Notes: generated from the letters alone by a model not told the origin. Shown: positions 52,274 to 63,058, counted from the first letter of the stretch. The stretch is 64,000 bases of DNA from Bradyrhizobium sp. CB82 (GCF_029714405.1 NZ_CP121650.1:4283001-4347000), one strand, 5' to 3'. Numbers and translations: made by a program.

Positions 52274-53497
52274 ATGAAGACCAAGTCGATTGCGTCATTT
52301 CTGCTCGGCACCGCGCTGTCGCTCACCGCAGTGGGCGTGGCTTGCGCACAGGACAAGACCGTCAAGATCGGCGCGCTGTCCGATCAGTCCGGTCTCTACG
52401 CCGATCTCGGTGGCCCCGGCTCCACGCTGGCGGCGCAGATGGCGGTCGAAGATTCCGGCCTCGCCGCGAAAGGCTGGAAGATCGACATCATATCCGGCGA
52501 TCACCAGAACAAGCCCGACATCGGCACCGCGATCGCGCGGCAATGGTTCGACGTCGACAAGGTCGACGTCATCGTCGACGTGCCGAATTCCGGCGTGGCG
52601 CTTGCCGTCAACAACGTCATCAAGGAGAAGAACGGCGTCTACATCAATTCGGGCGCCGCGACCTCCGATCTCACCAACGCGCAGTGCTCGCCCAACACCG
52701 TGCACTGGACCTACGACACCTACATGCTCGCCCACACCACTGGCCAAGCGCTGGTGAAGGCGGGCGGCGACACCTGGTTCTTCCTGACCGCCGACTACGC
52801 CTTCGGCGGGGCGCTCGAGCGCGACACCACGGCGGTGGTGCTGGCCAATGGCGGCAAGGTGGTTGGTGGGGTCAAGCATCCGCTCAACACGCCGGACTTC
52901 TCCTCCTTCCTGCTCCAGGCCCAGGCCTCCAGGGCCAAGGTCATCGGCCTTGCCAATGCTGGCGGCGACACGACCAACGCAATCAAGCAGGCGGCCGAGT
53001 TCGGAATCGCCAAGGGCAATCAGAAGCTCGCGGCGCTGCTTCTGTTCCTCACCGACGTCAAGGCGCTCGGACTCGAGACCGCGCAGGGCCTCAATTTCAC
53101 CGAGACCTTCTACTGGGACATGAACGACCAGACCCGCGCATTCTCGAAGCGCTTTGCCGCGAAGATGAAGAACGGCGCGCCGCCGACCATGGTGCAGGCG
53201 GGCGTCTATGCGGGCCTGCGTCATTACTTCAAGGCGCTGGAAGCGCTCGGCGGCAATCCGCATGACGGCGTCAAGGTCGTCGAGAAGATGAAGTCGATGC
53301 CGACCGAGGACGATCTGTTCGGCAAGGGCGAGATCCAGCCGAATGGCCGCACCATCCACAACGCCTATCTGTTCGAGGTGAAGAAGCCCTCCGAATCCAA
53401 GGCGCCGTGGGACTTCTACAAGCTGGTCGGAACGGTGTCGGGCGATCAGGCCTTCACGCCGCTGGCCGAAAGCAAGTGTGCGCTGTTGAAGAAGTAG
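52274..53497 (+). CDS. Liv-type ABC transporter substrate-binding protein
   Basis: The protein has 407 residues behind AAAGGAAAG. The Sec signal peptide ends VACAQDKT. The mature part begins VKIGALSDQSGLYADLGGPG and contains GVYINSGAATSDLTNAQCSP in the first lobe and FFLTADYAFGGALERDTTAV in the hinge. The ligand is unknown. This subgroup is frequent in Bradyrhizobium and is often annotated for aromatic or carboxylic acids rather than branched-chain amino acids. Confidence 0.92.
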   Translation: MKTKSIASFLLGTALSLTAVGVACAQDKTVKIGALSDQSGLYADLGGPGSTLAAQMAVEDSGLAAKGWKIDIISGDHQNKPDIGTAIARQWFDVDKVDVIVDVPNSGVALAVNNVIKEKNGVYINSGAATSDLTNAQCSPNTVHWTYDTYMLAHTTGQALVKAGGDTWFFLTADYAFGGALERDTTAVVLANGGKVVGGVKHPLNTPDFSSFLLQAQASRAKVIGLANAGGDTTNAIKQAAEFGIAKGNQKLAALLLFLTDVKALGLETAQGLNFTETFYWDMNDQTRAFSKRFAAKMKNGAPPTMVQAGVYAGLRHYFKALEALGGNPHDGVKVVEKMKSMPTEDDLFGKGEIQPNGRTIHNAYLFEVKKPSESKAPWDFYKLVGTVSGDQAFTPLAESKCALLKK

Positions 53498-53508
53498 GAA
53501 GCAATAGC

Positions 53509-53534
53509 GGTTCGCCGGCCAACGCCGGCGAACC
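53509..53534 (+). other. Perfect 11-bp stem-loop after the binding-protein gene
   Basis: The arms ggttcgccggc (53509-53519) and gccggcgaacc (53524-53534) are perfect inverted repeats around caac. It starts 12 bases after the binding-protein stop and ends 36 bases before the LivH start. No T run follows. It resembles the element at 28407-28429 in position and strength. Confidence 0.6.
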
Positions 53535-53570
53535 ACGTGAGCAACGCCGAAGGGACTGGGTGCGGGATCG

Positions 53571-54440
53571 ATGCAGGCTCTCTATGCACAGCTACTGGTG
53601 GGACTGATCAACGGCTCGTTCTACGCGCTGCTCAGTCTGGGGCTTGCCGTGATCTTCGGCATGCTGAACATCATCAATTTCGCCCACGGCGCGCTCTACA
53701 TGATGGGCGCGTTTGTCGCGTATTTCCTGCTCAACAACGATTACCTCAGCATCGGCTACTGGCCGGCGTTGATCATCGCGCCGATCGTGGTCGGCATCTT
53801 CGGCATGATCCTGGAGCGGACCATGCTGCAATGGCTGACTGGGCTCGATCATCTCTATGGCCTGTTGTTGACATTCGGTTTGGCCCTGATCATCCAGGGC
53901 GTGTTCCAGAATTATTTCGGCTCGTCCGGTCTGCCCTATGCCATTCCCGACCAGCTCAAGGGCGGCATGAATCTCGGCTTCATGTTCCTGCCCGTCTACC
54001 GCGGCTGGGTCGTCGTCTTCTCGCTGGTGGTGTGCCTTGCGACCTGGTTCCTGATCGAGAAGACCCAGCTCGGCGCCTACTTGCGCGCCGCGACCGAAAA
54101 CCCGACGCTGGTGCGCGCGTTCGGCATCAACGTGCCGCGCATGATCACGCTGACCTACGGTCTCGGTGTCGGCCTTGCAGCACTCGCCGGCGTGCTCTCC
54201 GCGCCGATCAACCAGGTGCGGCCGCTGATGGGCGCCGACCTCATCATCGTGGTGTTCGCGGTGGTGGTGATCGGAGGCATGGGATCGATCATGGGTTCGA
54301 TCATCACCGGCTTCGCGCTCGGGGTGATCGAAGGCCTGACCAAGTATTTTTACCCCGAGGCCTCCAACACCGTCGTGTTCGTGCTGATGGTGCTGGTGCT
54401 GCTCGTGAAGCCCACGGGTCTGACGGGAAGGGCGGCCTGA
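53571..54440 (+). CDS. Liv-type ABC transporter permease (LivH-like)
   Basis: The protein has 289 residues. The opening QLLVGLINGSFYALLSLGLA and IFGMLNIINFAHGALYMMGA is diagnostic of LivH, and the VVIGGMGSIMGSIITGFALG loop near the end contacts the ATPases. It overlaps nothing; the next permease starts one base after its stop. Confidence 0.93.
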   Translation: MQALYAQLLVGLINGSFYALLSLGLAVIFGMLNIINFAHGALYMMGAFVAYFLLNNDYLSIGYWPALIIAPIVVGIFGMILERTMLQWLTGLDHLYGLLLTFGLALIIQGVFQNYFGSSGLPYAIPDQLKGGMNLGFMFLPVYRGWVVVFSLVVCLATWFLIEKTQLGAYLRAATENPTLVRAFGINVPRMITLTYGLGVGLAALAGVLSAPINQVRPLMGADLIIVVFAVVVIGGMGSIMGSIITGFALGVIEGLTKYFYPEASNTVVFVLMVLVLLVKPTGLTGRAA

Positions 54441-54441
54441 T

Positions 54442-55410
54442 ATGACAGCCTTGACAGACGATACCCTGCCCGTGACCGCGCGCGCGATGCGCGACGAGAT
54501 GATCGTGTTCGTGTTCATGGCGCTGGCCCTGGCCGCCGTGCCATTTACCGGAATCTATCCGTTCTTCGTGATGCAGGCGCTGTGCTTCGCGCTGCTCGCC
54601 TGCGCCTTCAACCTGCTGATCGGCTATGGCGGTCTGTTGTCGTTCGGCCATGCGATGTTCCTCGGCACCGCCGGCTATTGCAGCGCGCATGCGCTGAAGG
54701 TGTGGGCACTGCCGCCGGAACTCGGTATCCTCGCCGGCGTTGCAGCGGCCGTCGTGCTTTCGATCGTGACCGGCTACATCTCGATCCGCCGCCAGGGCAT
54801 CTACTTCTCGATGATCACGCTGGCGCTGTCGCAACTCCTTTATTTCATTTACTTGCAGGCGCCGTTCACGCATGGCGAAGACGGCATTCAGGGCATTCCG
54901 CAGGGCCATCTGTTCGGGATCGTCGATCTCTCCAAATCGACGGTGCTTTATTACGTCGTGCTGGTCGGTTTCCTCGCCGGCTTCCTCCTGATCTATCGCA
55001 TCATCAACTCGCCATTCGGCGAGGTCTTGAAATCGATCCGCGAGAACGAGCAGCGCGCGATCTCGCTCGGCTATCGCACCGATCAGTACAAGCTGCTGGC
55101 CTTCATCCTCTCGGGCACGCTGGCGGGCTTTGCGGGCTCTCTGAAGGTGTTCGTGGCGCAGAACGCCTCGCTCACGGACGTGCACTGGTCGATGTCCGGT
55201 GAGGTCGTGCTGATGACGCTGGTCGGCGGTCTCGGCACCATTTTCGGGCCCGTGGTGGGCGCCTTCGTGATCATCGCCATGCAGCAGTACCTGGCGAGTT
55301 ACGGCCAGTGGGTGACGGTGATTCAGGGCGCGATCTTCGTGATCTGCGTGCTCACCTTCCGCCGCGGCGTCGTCGGCGAAATCGCGCATTACCTTCGGAG
55401 ATCTTTGTAA
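54442..55410 (+). CDS. Liv-type ABC transporter permease (LivM-like)
   Basis: The protein has 322 residues. A 20-residue cytoplasmic start precedes about nine membrane segments, with the FNLLIGYGGLLSFGHAMFLG motif of LivM and the VLMTLVGGLGTIFGPVVGA coupling loop. It closes the second importer operon. Confidence 0.93.
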   Translation: MTALTDDTLPVTARAMRDEMIVFVFMALALAAVPFTGIYPFFVMQALCFALLACAFNLLIGYGGLLSFGHAMFLGTAGYCSAHALKVWALPPELGILAGVAAAVVLSIVTGYISIRRQGIYFSMITLALSQLLYFIYLQAPFTHGEDGIQGIPQGHLFGIVDLSKSTVLYYVVLVGFLAGFLLIYRIINSPFGEVLKSIRENEQRAISLGYRTDQYKLLAFILSGTLAGFAGSLKVFVAQNASLTDVHWSMSGEVVLMTLVGGLGTIFGPVVGAFVIIAMQQYLASYGQWVTVIQGAIFVICVLTFRRGVVGEIAHYLRRSL

Positions 55411-55507
55411 GCCTCTGATATATAAGTAATTTCCAAGATTCTTGAAAGCGGTGGATGAACTGCTTCGGGCGGCGTGAGGTGGCACGCGCGCGGCCTGAAA
55501 ATGGTCT

Positions 55508-55525
55508 ATGACAGTTGGGTGACAG
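55508..55525 (-). promoter_or_regulatory. PHO box upstream of the DUF47-pit genes
   Basis: The plus strand reads atgacag-ttgg-gtgacag, which on the minus strand is CTGTCAC-CCAA-CTGTCAT. This is the PhoB recognition pattern of two 7-bp direct repeats spaced by 4 bp, with one deviation. It lies 41 bp upstream of the DUF47 start. In Sinorhizobium the equivalent orfA-pit operon is repressed by PhoB under phosphate limitation. Confidence 0.7.
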
Positions 55526-55565
55526 TCCTCCCGGACCGGCCAATCTCAACCCGGCAGTTAATCCC

Positions 55566-56210
55566 ATGATTCGTTGGTTTCGTGCCTTTCTCCCCAAGGA
55601 GGAACGGTTCTTCGATCTGTTCGACCGCCACGCCCAGACCGTGATCCAGGGCTCGATTGCGCTCCAGGGCATGCTGAACGGCGGCGAGGAGACGCCGGTC
55701 TATTGCCAACGCGTCAATCAGTTCGAGAACGACGCCGACAACATCACGCGCGAGGTGCTGACTGCGGTGCGCCGCACCTTCATCACCCCGTTCGACCGCG
55801 GCGACATCAAGAACCTGATCACCTCGATGGACGACGCCATCGATCAGATGCAGCAGACCGCCAAGGCAGTGATGCTATTCGAAGTCCGCGCCTTCGAGCC
55901 GCCGATGCGCGAGATCGGCGGGCTTCTGATCGAGTGCGCCAACCTTGTGGGCCGCGCGCTGCCGCTGCTTCAGCAGATCGGCAAGAACGTCGCCATGCTG
56001 ACCGCGATCACCGAAGAGCTGACCAAACTGGAGGGGCGTGTCGACGATCTTCATGACATCGGGCTGAAGGAGTTGTTCCTGAAGCACCGCGATGGCAACG
56101 CGATGGATTTCATCGTGGGCGTCGAGATCTACGACCATCTCGAGAAAGTCGCGGACCGCTTCGACGACGTCGCGAACGAGATCAACAGCATCGTCATCGA
56201 GCAGGTCTAG
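55566..56210 (+). CDS. DUF47 (PhoU-like) phosphate transport regulator
   Basis: The protein has 214 residues, all helical. FRAFLPKEERFFDLFDRHAQ at the start, FENDADNITREVLTAVRRTF with its metal-binding E/D pattern and ITPFDRGDIKNLITSMDDAI are DUF47 hallmarks; a second ExxxD cluster is in VEIYDHLEKVADRFDDVANE. It partners the PiT transporter encoded 96 bp downstream, as in other rhizobia. Confidence 0.92.
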   Translation: MIRWFRAFLPKEERFFDLFDRHAQTVIQGSIALQGMLNGGEETPVYCQRVNQFENDADNITREVLTAVRRTFITPFDRGDIKNLITSMDDAIDQMQQTAKAVMLFEVRAFEPPMREIGGLLIECANLVGRALPLLQQIGKNVAMLTAITEELTKLEGRVDDLHDIGLKELFLKHRDGNAMDFIVGVEIYDHLEKVADRFDDVANEINSIVIEQV

Positions 56211-56211
56211 C

Positions 56212-56286
56212 GCATGATCCGGAAGAGCGTGCAGCGGTTTTCCCCGACAAACGCGGAACGCGTTTGCGCGCAGATCATGCGCAAAC
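56212..56286 (+). repeat. Palindromic intergenic repeat, copy A
   Basis: This 75-bp element begins gcatgatccggaaga and ends cagatcatgcgcaaac, with an internal dyad acgcggaacgcgt. An inverted copy lies at 60432-60508 and aligns over nearly the whole length with a few substitutions and a small indel. It resembles the RIME class of rhizobial mosaic repeats. It lies between the DUF47 and pit genes, which would be co-transcribed through it. Confidence 0.75.
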
Positions 56287-56306
56287 TTTAAAGCAGGGGG
56301 CGCGTC

Positions 56307-57311
56307 GTGGATGCCGTGTTGGGTCTTCCCGTCCTGGTCGGACTGATCGCGGTCGCGCTGCTGTTCGATTTCCTGAACGGCCTGCACGATGCCGCCAATT
56401 CGATCGCAACCATCGTCTCGACCCGCGTGCTGCGGCCGCAATTCGCGGTGTTCTGGGCCGCGTTCTTCAATTTCATCGCCTTCATGGTGTTCGGCCTGCA
56501 TGTCGCGCAGACCATCGGCACTGGAATCATCGATCCCACGATCGTCGACGCCCAGGTGATTTTTGCCGCCCTGGTCGGCGCCATCGTCTGGAACATCGTC
56601 ACTTGGGCCCTTGGCATTCCCTCCTCATCGTCGCACGCGCTGATCGGCGGTCTCGTCGGCGGCGGCATGGCCAAGGCCGGGATCACGGCGGCGGTTTGGA
56701 GTGGCTTGTCGAAGACCGTCCTGGCGATCGTGCTCTCGCCACTGGTCGGCTTCCTGCTCGCAATGATGCTGGTTGCAGTCGTCTCCTGGGCCTCCGTGCG
56801 GTCGACGCCATTCGCCGTCGACCGCGCCTTCCGCATCCTGCAATTCGCCTCCGCCTCGCTCTATTCGCTCGGGCATGGCGGCAATGACGCCCAGAAGACC
56901 ATGGGCATCATCGCCGTGTTGCTCTTTTCGCAGGGCCAACTCGGCGGGGAATTTTACGTGCCGTTCTGGGTGGTCTTGTCCTGCCAGGCAGCCATGGCGA
57001 TGGGAACACTGATGGGCGGCTGGCGGATCGTCCGCACCATGGGCCTGCGCATCACCAAGCTGACGCCGATGCAGGGTTTTTGCGCCGAGACCGGCGGTGC
57101 CGCGACCCTGTTCATGGCGACCTTCCTCGGCGTTCCCGTCTCGACCACCCACACCATCACCGGCGCGATCGTCGGTGTCGGCGCCGCTCGCCGCGTGTCG
57201 GCGGTGCGCTGGAACGTGGCGAGTTCGATCGTCTACGCCTGGGTGATCACGATCCCGGCTTCCGCGCTGGTCGCCGCGCTCAGCTATTGGGCAGTGCAGC
57301 TTGTGCGCTGA
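56307..57311 (+). CDS. pit: PiT family inorganic phosphate transporter
   Basis: The protein has 334 residues from a GTG at 56307 behind GCAGGGGG. It is a ten-segment membrane protein with the two PiT signatures DFLNGLHDAANSIATIVSTR near the N-terminus and SLGHGGNDAQKTMGIIAVLL in the second half. It would import phosphate with a cation. DUF47 precedes it and a PHO box controls the pair. Confidence 0.95.
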   Translation: MDAVLGLPVLVGLIAVALLFDFLNGLHDAANSIATIVSTRVLRPQFAVFWAAFFNFIAFMVFGLHVAQTIGTGIIDPTIVDAQVIFAALVGAIVWNIVTWALGIPSSSSHALIGGLVGGGMAKAGITAAVWSGLSKTVLAIVLSPLVGFLLAMMLVAVVSWASVRSTPFAVDRAFRILQFASASLYSLGHGGNDAQKTMGIIAVLLFSQGQLGGEFYVPFWVVLSCQAAMAMGTLMGGWRIVRTMGLRITKLTPMQGFCAETGGAATLFMATFLGVPVSTTHTITGAIVGVGAARRVSAVRWNVASSIVYAWVITIPASALVAALSYWAVQLVR

Positions 57312-57411
57312 CCCCAGACATTACGGGGTGGAGTTTCGCCTCGGAACCCCCCATATCGGGGGCGCCATTGTCCCTTGATCCCCACGGTTTTCCCTGCCAA
57401 ACGCTCCCGCC

Positions 57412-59031
<1,620 letters not shown>

Positions 59032-59166
59032 GGTGCGGTCGTGGTTCTCGGCTGTCATGCCGGGCGACGACGCCGATATTTAAACGCGCGCATGTGAACG
59101 GATGCGGGCTTGACCCGTGCGCGGCCAATGCCACGTTTGCCGACGTAACATTCCGGTTCCGTGGTC

Positions 59167-59724
59167 ATGTGGCGCTGCATCCTCGTTCTGCTCCTGATGG
59201 CGGCACTGCCGGTCTCTGCCGACGCGCGGCGCTGGCACTTCGAGCCGATCCCGTTCTCGTACGAACCGTGCGGCGGGCCATTTCAGGGGCCCTGCATCAC
59301 CGAGATACCCTTTCCGTTCGGGGAGACGCTCCAGGTCACGGTCGAGACTGTTCCATCTCAAGCCGACAGTGCGAAGTACCAAAAGCCGGATCACGATCTC
59401 GACACGATCGGTGACCTCTTCGCCGAGTTGCGCTCGTGCTGGTCGCCTCCCTCAACAGACGGTGCGCGGGAGGGCATGCAGATGTCGGTGCGTTTCAGCC
59501 TCAACAGGTCGGGCAACCTGATCGGCCCGCCGCGCCTGACCTTTGCGACGGCGGGCGCGTCGGCGGACACGCGAACCACTTACCTCGATGCCATCAACGC
59601 GTCGCTGAATGCCTGCCTGCCGCTGAGGCTGACCGACGGCTTTGCCGGGGCGCTGGCCGGACGGCCGATCGCGATCCGCTATGTCGACAATCGCGAGCTG
59701 AAGAAGCCCGGGGTGCAGCAGTGA
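59167..59724 (+). CDS. Exported protein with TonB/TolA C-terminal-like fold
   Basis: The protein has 185 residues from the ATG at 59167 (a GTG at 59161 is possible). A signal peptide ends ALPVSADARR. The C-terminal 90 residues (MQMSVRFSLNRSGNLIGPPR, YLDAINASLNACLPLRLT) look like the TonB_C/TolA-C fold, without an N-terminal membrane anchor that stays after cleavage. A Cys-containing segment SYEPCGGPFQGPCITEIP lies near the mature start. Function is unknown. Confidence 0.75.
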   Translation: MWRCILVLLLMAALPVSADARRWHFEPIPFSYEPCGGPFQGPCITEIPFPFGETLQVTVETVPSQADSAKYQKPDHDLDTIGDLFAELRSCWSPPSTDGAREGMQMSVRFSLNRSGNLIGPPRLTFATAGASADTRTTYLDAINASLNACLPLRLTDGFAGALAGRPIAIRYVDNRELKKPGVQQ

Positions 59725-59801
59725 TCCGGGAATGACGCATTGCGGGCGGCAGGCTGGAAGTGATACCCGCTAGAGGGGGCGAAAATTCAGGGGAGGATGC
59801 C

Positions 59802-60380
59802 GTGGGCTTTTTGGTGATGATCCTGGGGCTCGCGTTGTTTTTCGCGGCCCACACCTTCACGACGAAACGCGAGGCGCGTGCGCAGGCGATCGCGCGGCTG
59901 GGCGAGGGCACCTACAAGATCCTCTATGCGCTGGTCTCGCTGGCCGGCCTTGCCCTGATCGTCTGGGGCTTTGGCCAGTACCGCGCGACCGGCTGGATCG
60001 ACGTCTGGTATCCACCGAAGGCGATGAAGCACATCGCGGTCGCGCTGATGCCGCCGGCGGTGATTCTGGTGGTGGCGTCCTACATCCGCGGCCGCATCTA
60101 TGCGACGCTGAAGCATCCGATGCTGGCCGGCATCAAGCTGTGGGCAGCGGCGCATCTTTTGGCCAATGGCGATCTCGGCTCCATCATCCTGTTCGGCTCG
60201 TTCCTGGGATGGGCGGTGTATGACCGGATCTCGCTGAAGCATCGCAAGGATGCCGGTGGCCCGCCGATTCCGGTTGGCGGCGTCACCAACGATCTGATCG
60301 CCGTCGCTATCGGCGTCGTCGCCTATTTGGCGCTCGCCTTTGCCTTCCATCCCGTCGTGATCGGCGTTCCCGTGATGTGA
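59802..60380 (+). CDS. NnrU family membrane protein
   Basis: The protein has 192 residues from a GTG at 59802 behind GGGGAGG. It has about six membrane segments. FFAAHTFTTKREARAQAIAR, RLGEGTYKILYALVSLAGLA and HPMLAGIKLWAAAHLLANGD are NnrU hallmarks. NnrU was linked to nitrate/nitrite/NO metabolism in Rhodobacter; no denitrification genes are near, so the role here is open. Confidence 0.9.
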   Translation: MGFLVMILGLALFFAAHTFTTKREARAQAIARLGEGTYKILYALVSLAGLALIVWGFGQYRATGWIDVWYPPKAMKHIAVALMPPAVILVVASYIRGRIYATLKHPMLAGIKLWAAAHLLANGDLGSIILFGSFLGWAVYDRISLKHRKDAGGPPIPVGGVTNDLIAVAIGVVAYLALAFAFHPVVIGVPVM

Positions 60381-60384
60381 GGCG

Positions 60385-60423
60385 AAAGCGCGATGAGATT
60401 AGGATGAATCGTCATCGCGCTTT
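60385..60423. repeat. 12-bp perfect hairpin, part of an intergenic mosaic
   Basis: The arms aaagcgcgatga (60385-60396) and tcatcgcgcttt (60412-60423) pair perfectly around 15 bases. It starts four bases after the NnrU stop and adjoins repeat copy B, so it may act as terminator and as one module of the mosaic. A related palindromic piece continues to about 60560. Confidence 0.65.
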
Positions 60424-60431
60424 AGGTTGTT

Positions 60432-60508
60432 GTTTGCGCATGATCTCCGCGCAAACCGTTCCGCGTTTGTCGCGAGGGAAAACCGCATCCCACTTTTCCG
60501 GATCATGC
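60432..60508 (-). repeat. Palindromic intergenic repeat, copy B (inverted)
   Basis: The reverse complement begins gcatgatccggaaaagtggg and ends gagatcatgcgcaaac, matching copy A (56212-56286) along its length. The two copies face each other around pit, prfC, the TonB-C-like gene and the NnrU gene, about 4.1 kb apart. The class resembles rhizobial RIME elements. Confidence 0.75.
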
Positions 60509-60637
60509 TTTAGAGCATGATCGCGATGACGGTTGATCTCAATCGCATCGTGCTTTAGGGCCTAGCCGATCAACGCAAGACAGGACGGGCCGTCCGTGCA
60601 GGGAAGGTGACAAGAACAACAAGCCGGGAGCATCCCG

Positions 60638-62233
60638 ATGGACTGGTCGCAACCTCAGCTTCCCCCGATGCGGCTCGAGGCGCGCTTCGGAGATCGCCTG
60701 GTGAGCGCATTTTGCGAGCGGCCGGCAAGCCTCTGGGCGATGATCGCGGAAGCAGCCGATCGCAATCCCGACGGTGACGCGCTGATTTGCGGCAACGCCA
60801 GGCTGACCTGGCGGCAGACCGTCGCGCAGTCGGTGCGGATCGCCGCCTGGCTTCGCAGGCTCGGCCTGCAGCGCGGCGATCGCGCCGCGCTCCTGCTCGG
60901 CAACCGCATCGAGTTTCCGTTGATGCTGTTTGCCGCTGCGCACGAAGGCCTCGTGACCGTGCTGCTGAGCACGCGCCAGCAGAAGCCCGAGATCGCTTAC
61001 GTGCTCGCCGATTGCGGCGCCAAGGTCCTGGTCCACGAGGCGGCGCTTGCCGACCGCCTCCCGGAGCCGCGCGATGTCCCCGATGTCGTGCATCGCATCG
61101 CCATCGACGATGATCCGCGTTTATCCCGCTTTTCCGAGCTCAGGGATCACGCGCCCGCGGATGCGCCGGCCGATGTCGGCGAAGAGGATACCGCGATGAT
61201 CCTCTACACCTCCGGTACCACGGGCAAGCCGAAGGGCGCGATGCTCGCCCATTGCAACATCATCCATTCCTCGATGGTCTTCGCGACTTGCCTCACGCTC
61301 ACGGCGGCGGATCGGTCGATCGCGGCGGTGCCGCTCGGCCACGTCACCGGCATCGTTGCCAACGTCACGACGATGGTGCGCTGCGCCGGCGCGCTGATTA
61401 TCATGCCCGAGTTCAGGGCGTCCGACTATCTCAAGCTCGCTGCGCGCGAGCGCGTCACCTACACGGTGATGGTGCCAGCGATGTATAATCTGTGTCTGCT
61501 CCAGCCGGACTTCGATAGCTATGATCTTTCGAGCTGGCGCATCGGCGGTTTTGGCGGCGCGCCGATGCCGATTGCGACCATCGAGAAGCTGGACGAAAAA
61601 ATTCCCGGCCTCAAGCTGATGAACTGCTATGGCGCGACCGAGACGACCTCGCCGTCGACGATCATGCCGGGCGAGCTCACCGCGCGCCACATCGACAGCG
61701 TCGGCTTGCCCTGTCCCGGTGCGCGGATCGTCGCAGTTGACGCGAATGGGCGTGAGCTGCCGCGTGGCGAGATCGGCGAGCTCTGGATCGCAAGCGCGTC
61801 CGTGATCAAGGGCTACTGGAACAATCCGAAGGCGACCGCCGAGAGCTTTACCGGCGGCTTCTGGCACTCCGGCGATCTCGGCTCGGTCGATGCCGACGGC
61901 TTCGTCCGCGTGTTCGACCGCCAGAAGGACATGATCAACCGCGGCGGCCTGAAGATCTATTCCGCCGAGGTGGAATCCGTGCTGGCCGGACATCCGGCCG
62001 TGGTCGAGAGCGCAATCATCGCAAAACCGTGTCCGGTGCTCGGCGAGCGCGTCCATGCGGTCGTCGTCACGCGCGAGGTGGTCGCGGTCGAGGCGCTGCA
62101 GGCCTGGTGCGCCGAGCGGCTGTCCGACTACAAGGTGCCGGAGACGATTGTCCGCACCGCCGAGCCGCTGCCGCGCAACGCCAATGGCAAGGTGCTCAAG
62201 CGGCAGTTGCGGGAGACACTGGCCGGGTCTTGA
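60638..62233 (+). CDS. Acyl-CoA synthetase (class I adenylate-forming enzyme)
   Basis: The protein has 531 residues. The AMP-binding P-loop is ILYTSGTTGKPKGAMLAH, the A5 motif MNCYGATETTSPST, the A7/A8 region FWHSGDLGSVDADGFVRV and RQKDMINRGGLKIYSAEVES, and the catalytic C-terminal Lys is in PRNANGKVLKRQL. It would activate a carboxylic acid to acyl-CoA via acyl-AMP. The chain length or aromatic nature of the substrate cannot be read by eye. Confidence 0.92.
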   Translation: MDWSQPQLPPMRLEARFGDRLVSAFCERPASLWAMIAEAADRNPDGDALICGNARLTWRQTVAQSVRIAAWLRRLGLQRGDRAALLLGNRIEFPLMLFAAAHEGLVTVLLSTRQQKPEIAYVLADCGAKVLVHEAALADRLPEPRDVPDVVHRIAIDDDPRLSRFSELRDHAPADAPADVGEEDTAMILYTSGTTGKPKGAMLAHCNIIHSSMVFATCLTLTAADRSIAAVPLGHVTGIVANVTTMVRCAGALIIMPEFRASDYLKLAARERVTYTVMVPAMYNLCLLQPDFDSYDLSSWRIGGFGGAPMPIATIEKLDEKIPGLKLMNCYGATETTSPSTIMPGELTARHIDSVGLPCPGARIVAVDANGRELPRGEIGELWIASASVIKGYWNNPKATAESFTGGFWHSGDLGSVDADGFVRVFDRQKDMINRGGLKIYSAEVESVLAGHPAVVESAIIAKPCPVLGERVHAVVVTREVVAVEALQAWCAERLSDYKVPETIVRTAEPLPRNANGKVLKRQLRETLAGS

Positions 62234-62404
62234 GGGCGGCCGGAACCGACGGCGCCGCGGCGGGGTGGAAGGTTAACGCCTTGATCCGGCTCACTTTGCC
62301 TTGCCACCGCCATATCGATAGCGTATCGCAGCCGCGACGCGGGGACGGATTTTCGACGCGAATGATCTGGCGCGCGCTCCCGGCCGGGCATGGGATTAAC
62401 ATAA

Positions 62405-63058
62405 GTGTCTGAATTATTTGATGAAGTTGACGAGGAAGTACGCCGCGAGCAGCTCAAGAAGCTGTGGGACAAGTATTCGATCTACTTCATCGCCCTGATG
62501 GTGCTGATCGTGGCCGCGGTCGGCGGCTGGCGCGGCTATCAGTATCTGGAGGCCAAGAAGGCCGCCGAGGCCGGCGCCGCCTTCGAAAAGGCCGTGGAGC
62601 TGTCCGAGCAGAACAAGCACGCCGAGGCCGAGGCGGCCTTCACCGAGCTCGCGGCCAGGGCGCCGCGGGGCTATCGCACGCTGGCGCGCCTGCGCGCCGC
62701 GGCCGAGGCCGCTGCACGCGATCCCAAGGCGGCCGTGAAGATGTATGACGATATCGCGGCCGACAGCAGCGCTGGTGCCGAGCAGCAGGCGCTCGCAAAA
62801 CTCCGCGCTGCAGGGCTTCTGATCGACACGGCGTCCTATGCCGACATCCTGCAGCGGCTGGAGCCATCCGCCGCGGCCGGCTCGACCTTCCGCCATAGCG
62901 CGCGTGAAATGCTCGCCCTGTCGGCCTGGCGCAATGGCGACGCGGCCGCCGCGCGCAAATGGCTGGATGCAATTGCCGAGGATGGTGAAACCCCGCCGGG
63001 CCTGCGCTCGCGCGCCGAGGCCTTGCAGGCTTTGCTGCCGCCGGTCGCCAAGAGCTGA
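62405..63058 (+). CDS. YfgM-like membrane-anchored TPR protein
   Basis: The protein has 217 residues from a GTG at 62405. A short cytoplasmic start (SELFDEVDEEVRREQLKKLW) precedes one membrane helix (YFIALMVLIVAAVGGWRGYQ) and a periplasmic alpha-helical TPR region rich in Ala and Glu. This matches YfgM/TPR_21 proteins, which are encoded before bamB and der in many proteobacteria and assist the Sec translocon or envelope chaperones. Here a lipoprotein gene and der follow. Confidence 0.88.
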   Translation: MSELFDEVDEEVRREQLKKLWDKYSIYFIALMVLIVAAVGGWRGYQYLEAKKAAEAGAAFEKAVELSEQNKHAEAEAAFTELAARAPRGYRTLARLRAAAEAAARDPKAAVKMYDDIAADSSAGAEQQALAKLRAAGLLIDTASYADILQRLEPSAAAGSTFRHSAREMLALSAWRNGDAAAARKWLDAIAEDGETPPGLRSRAEALQALLPPVAKS

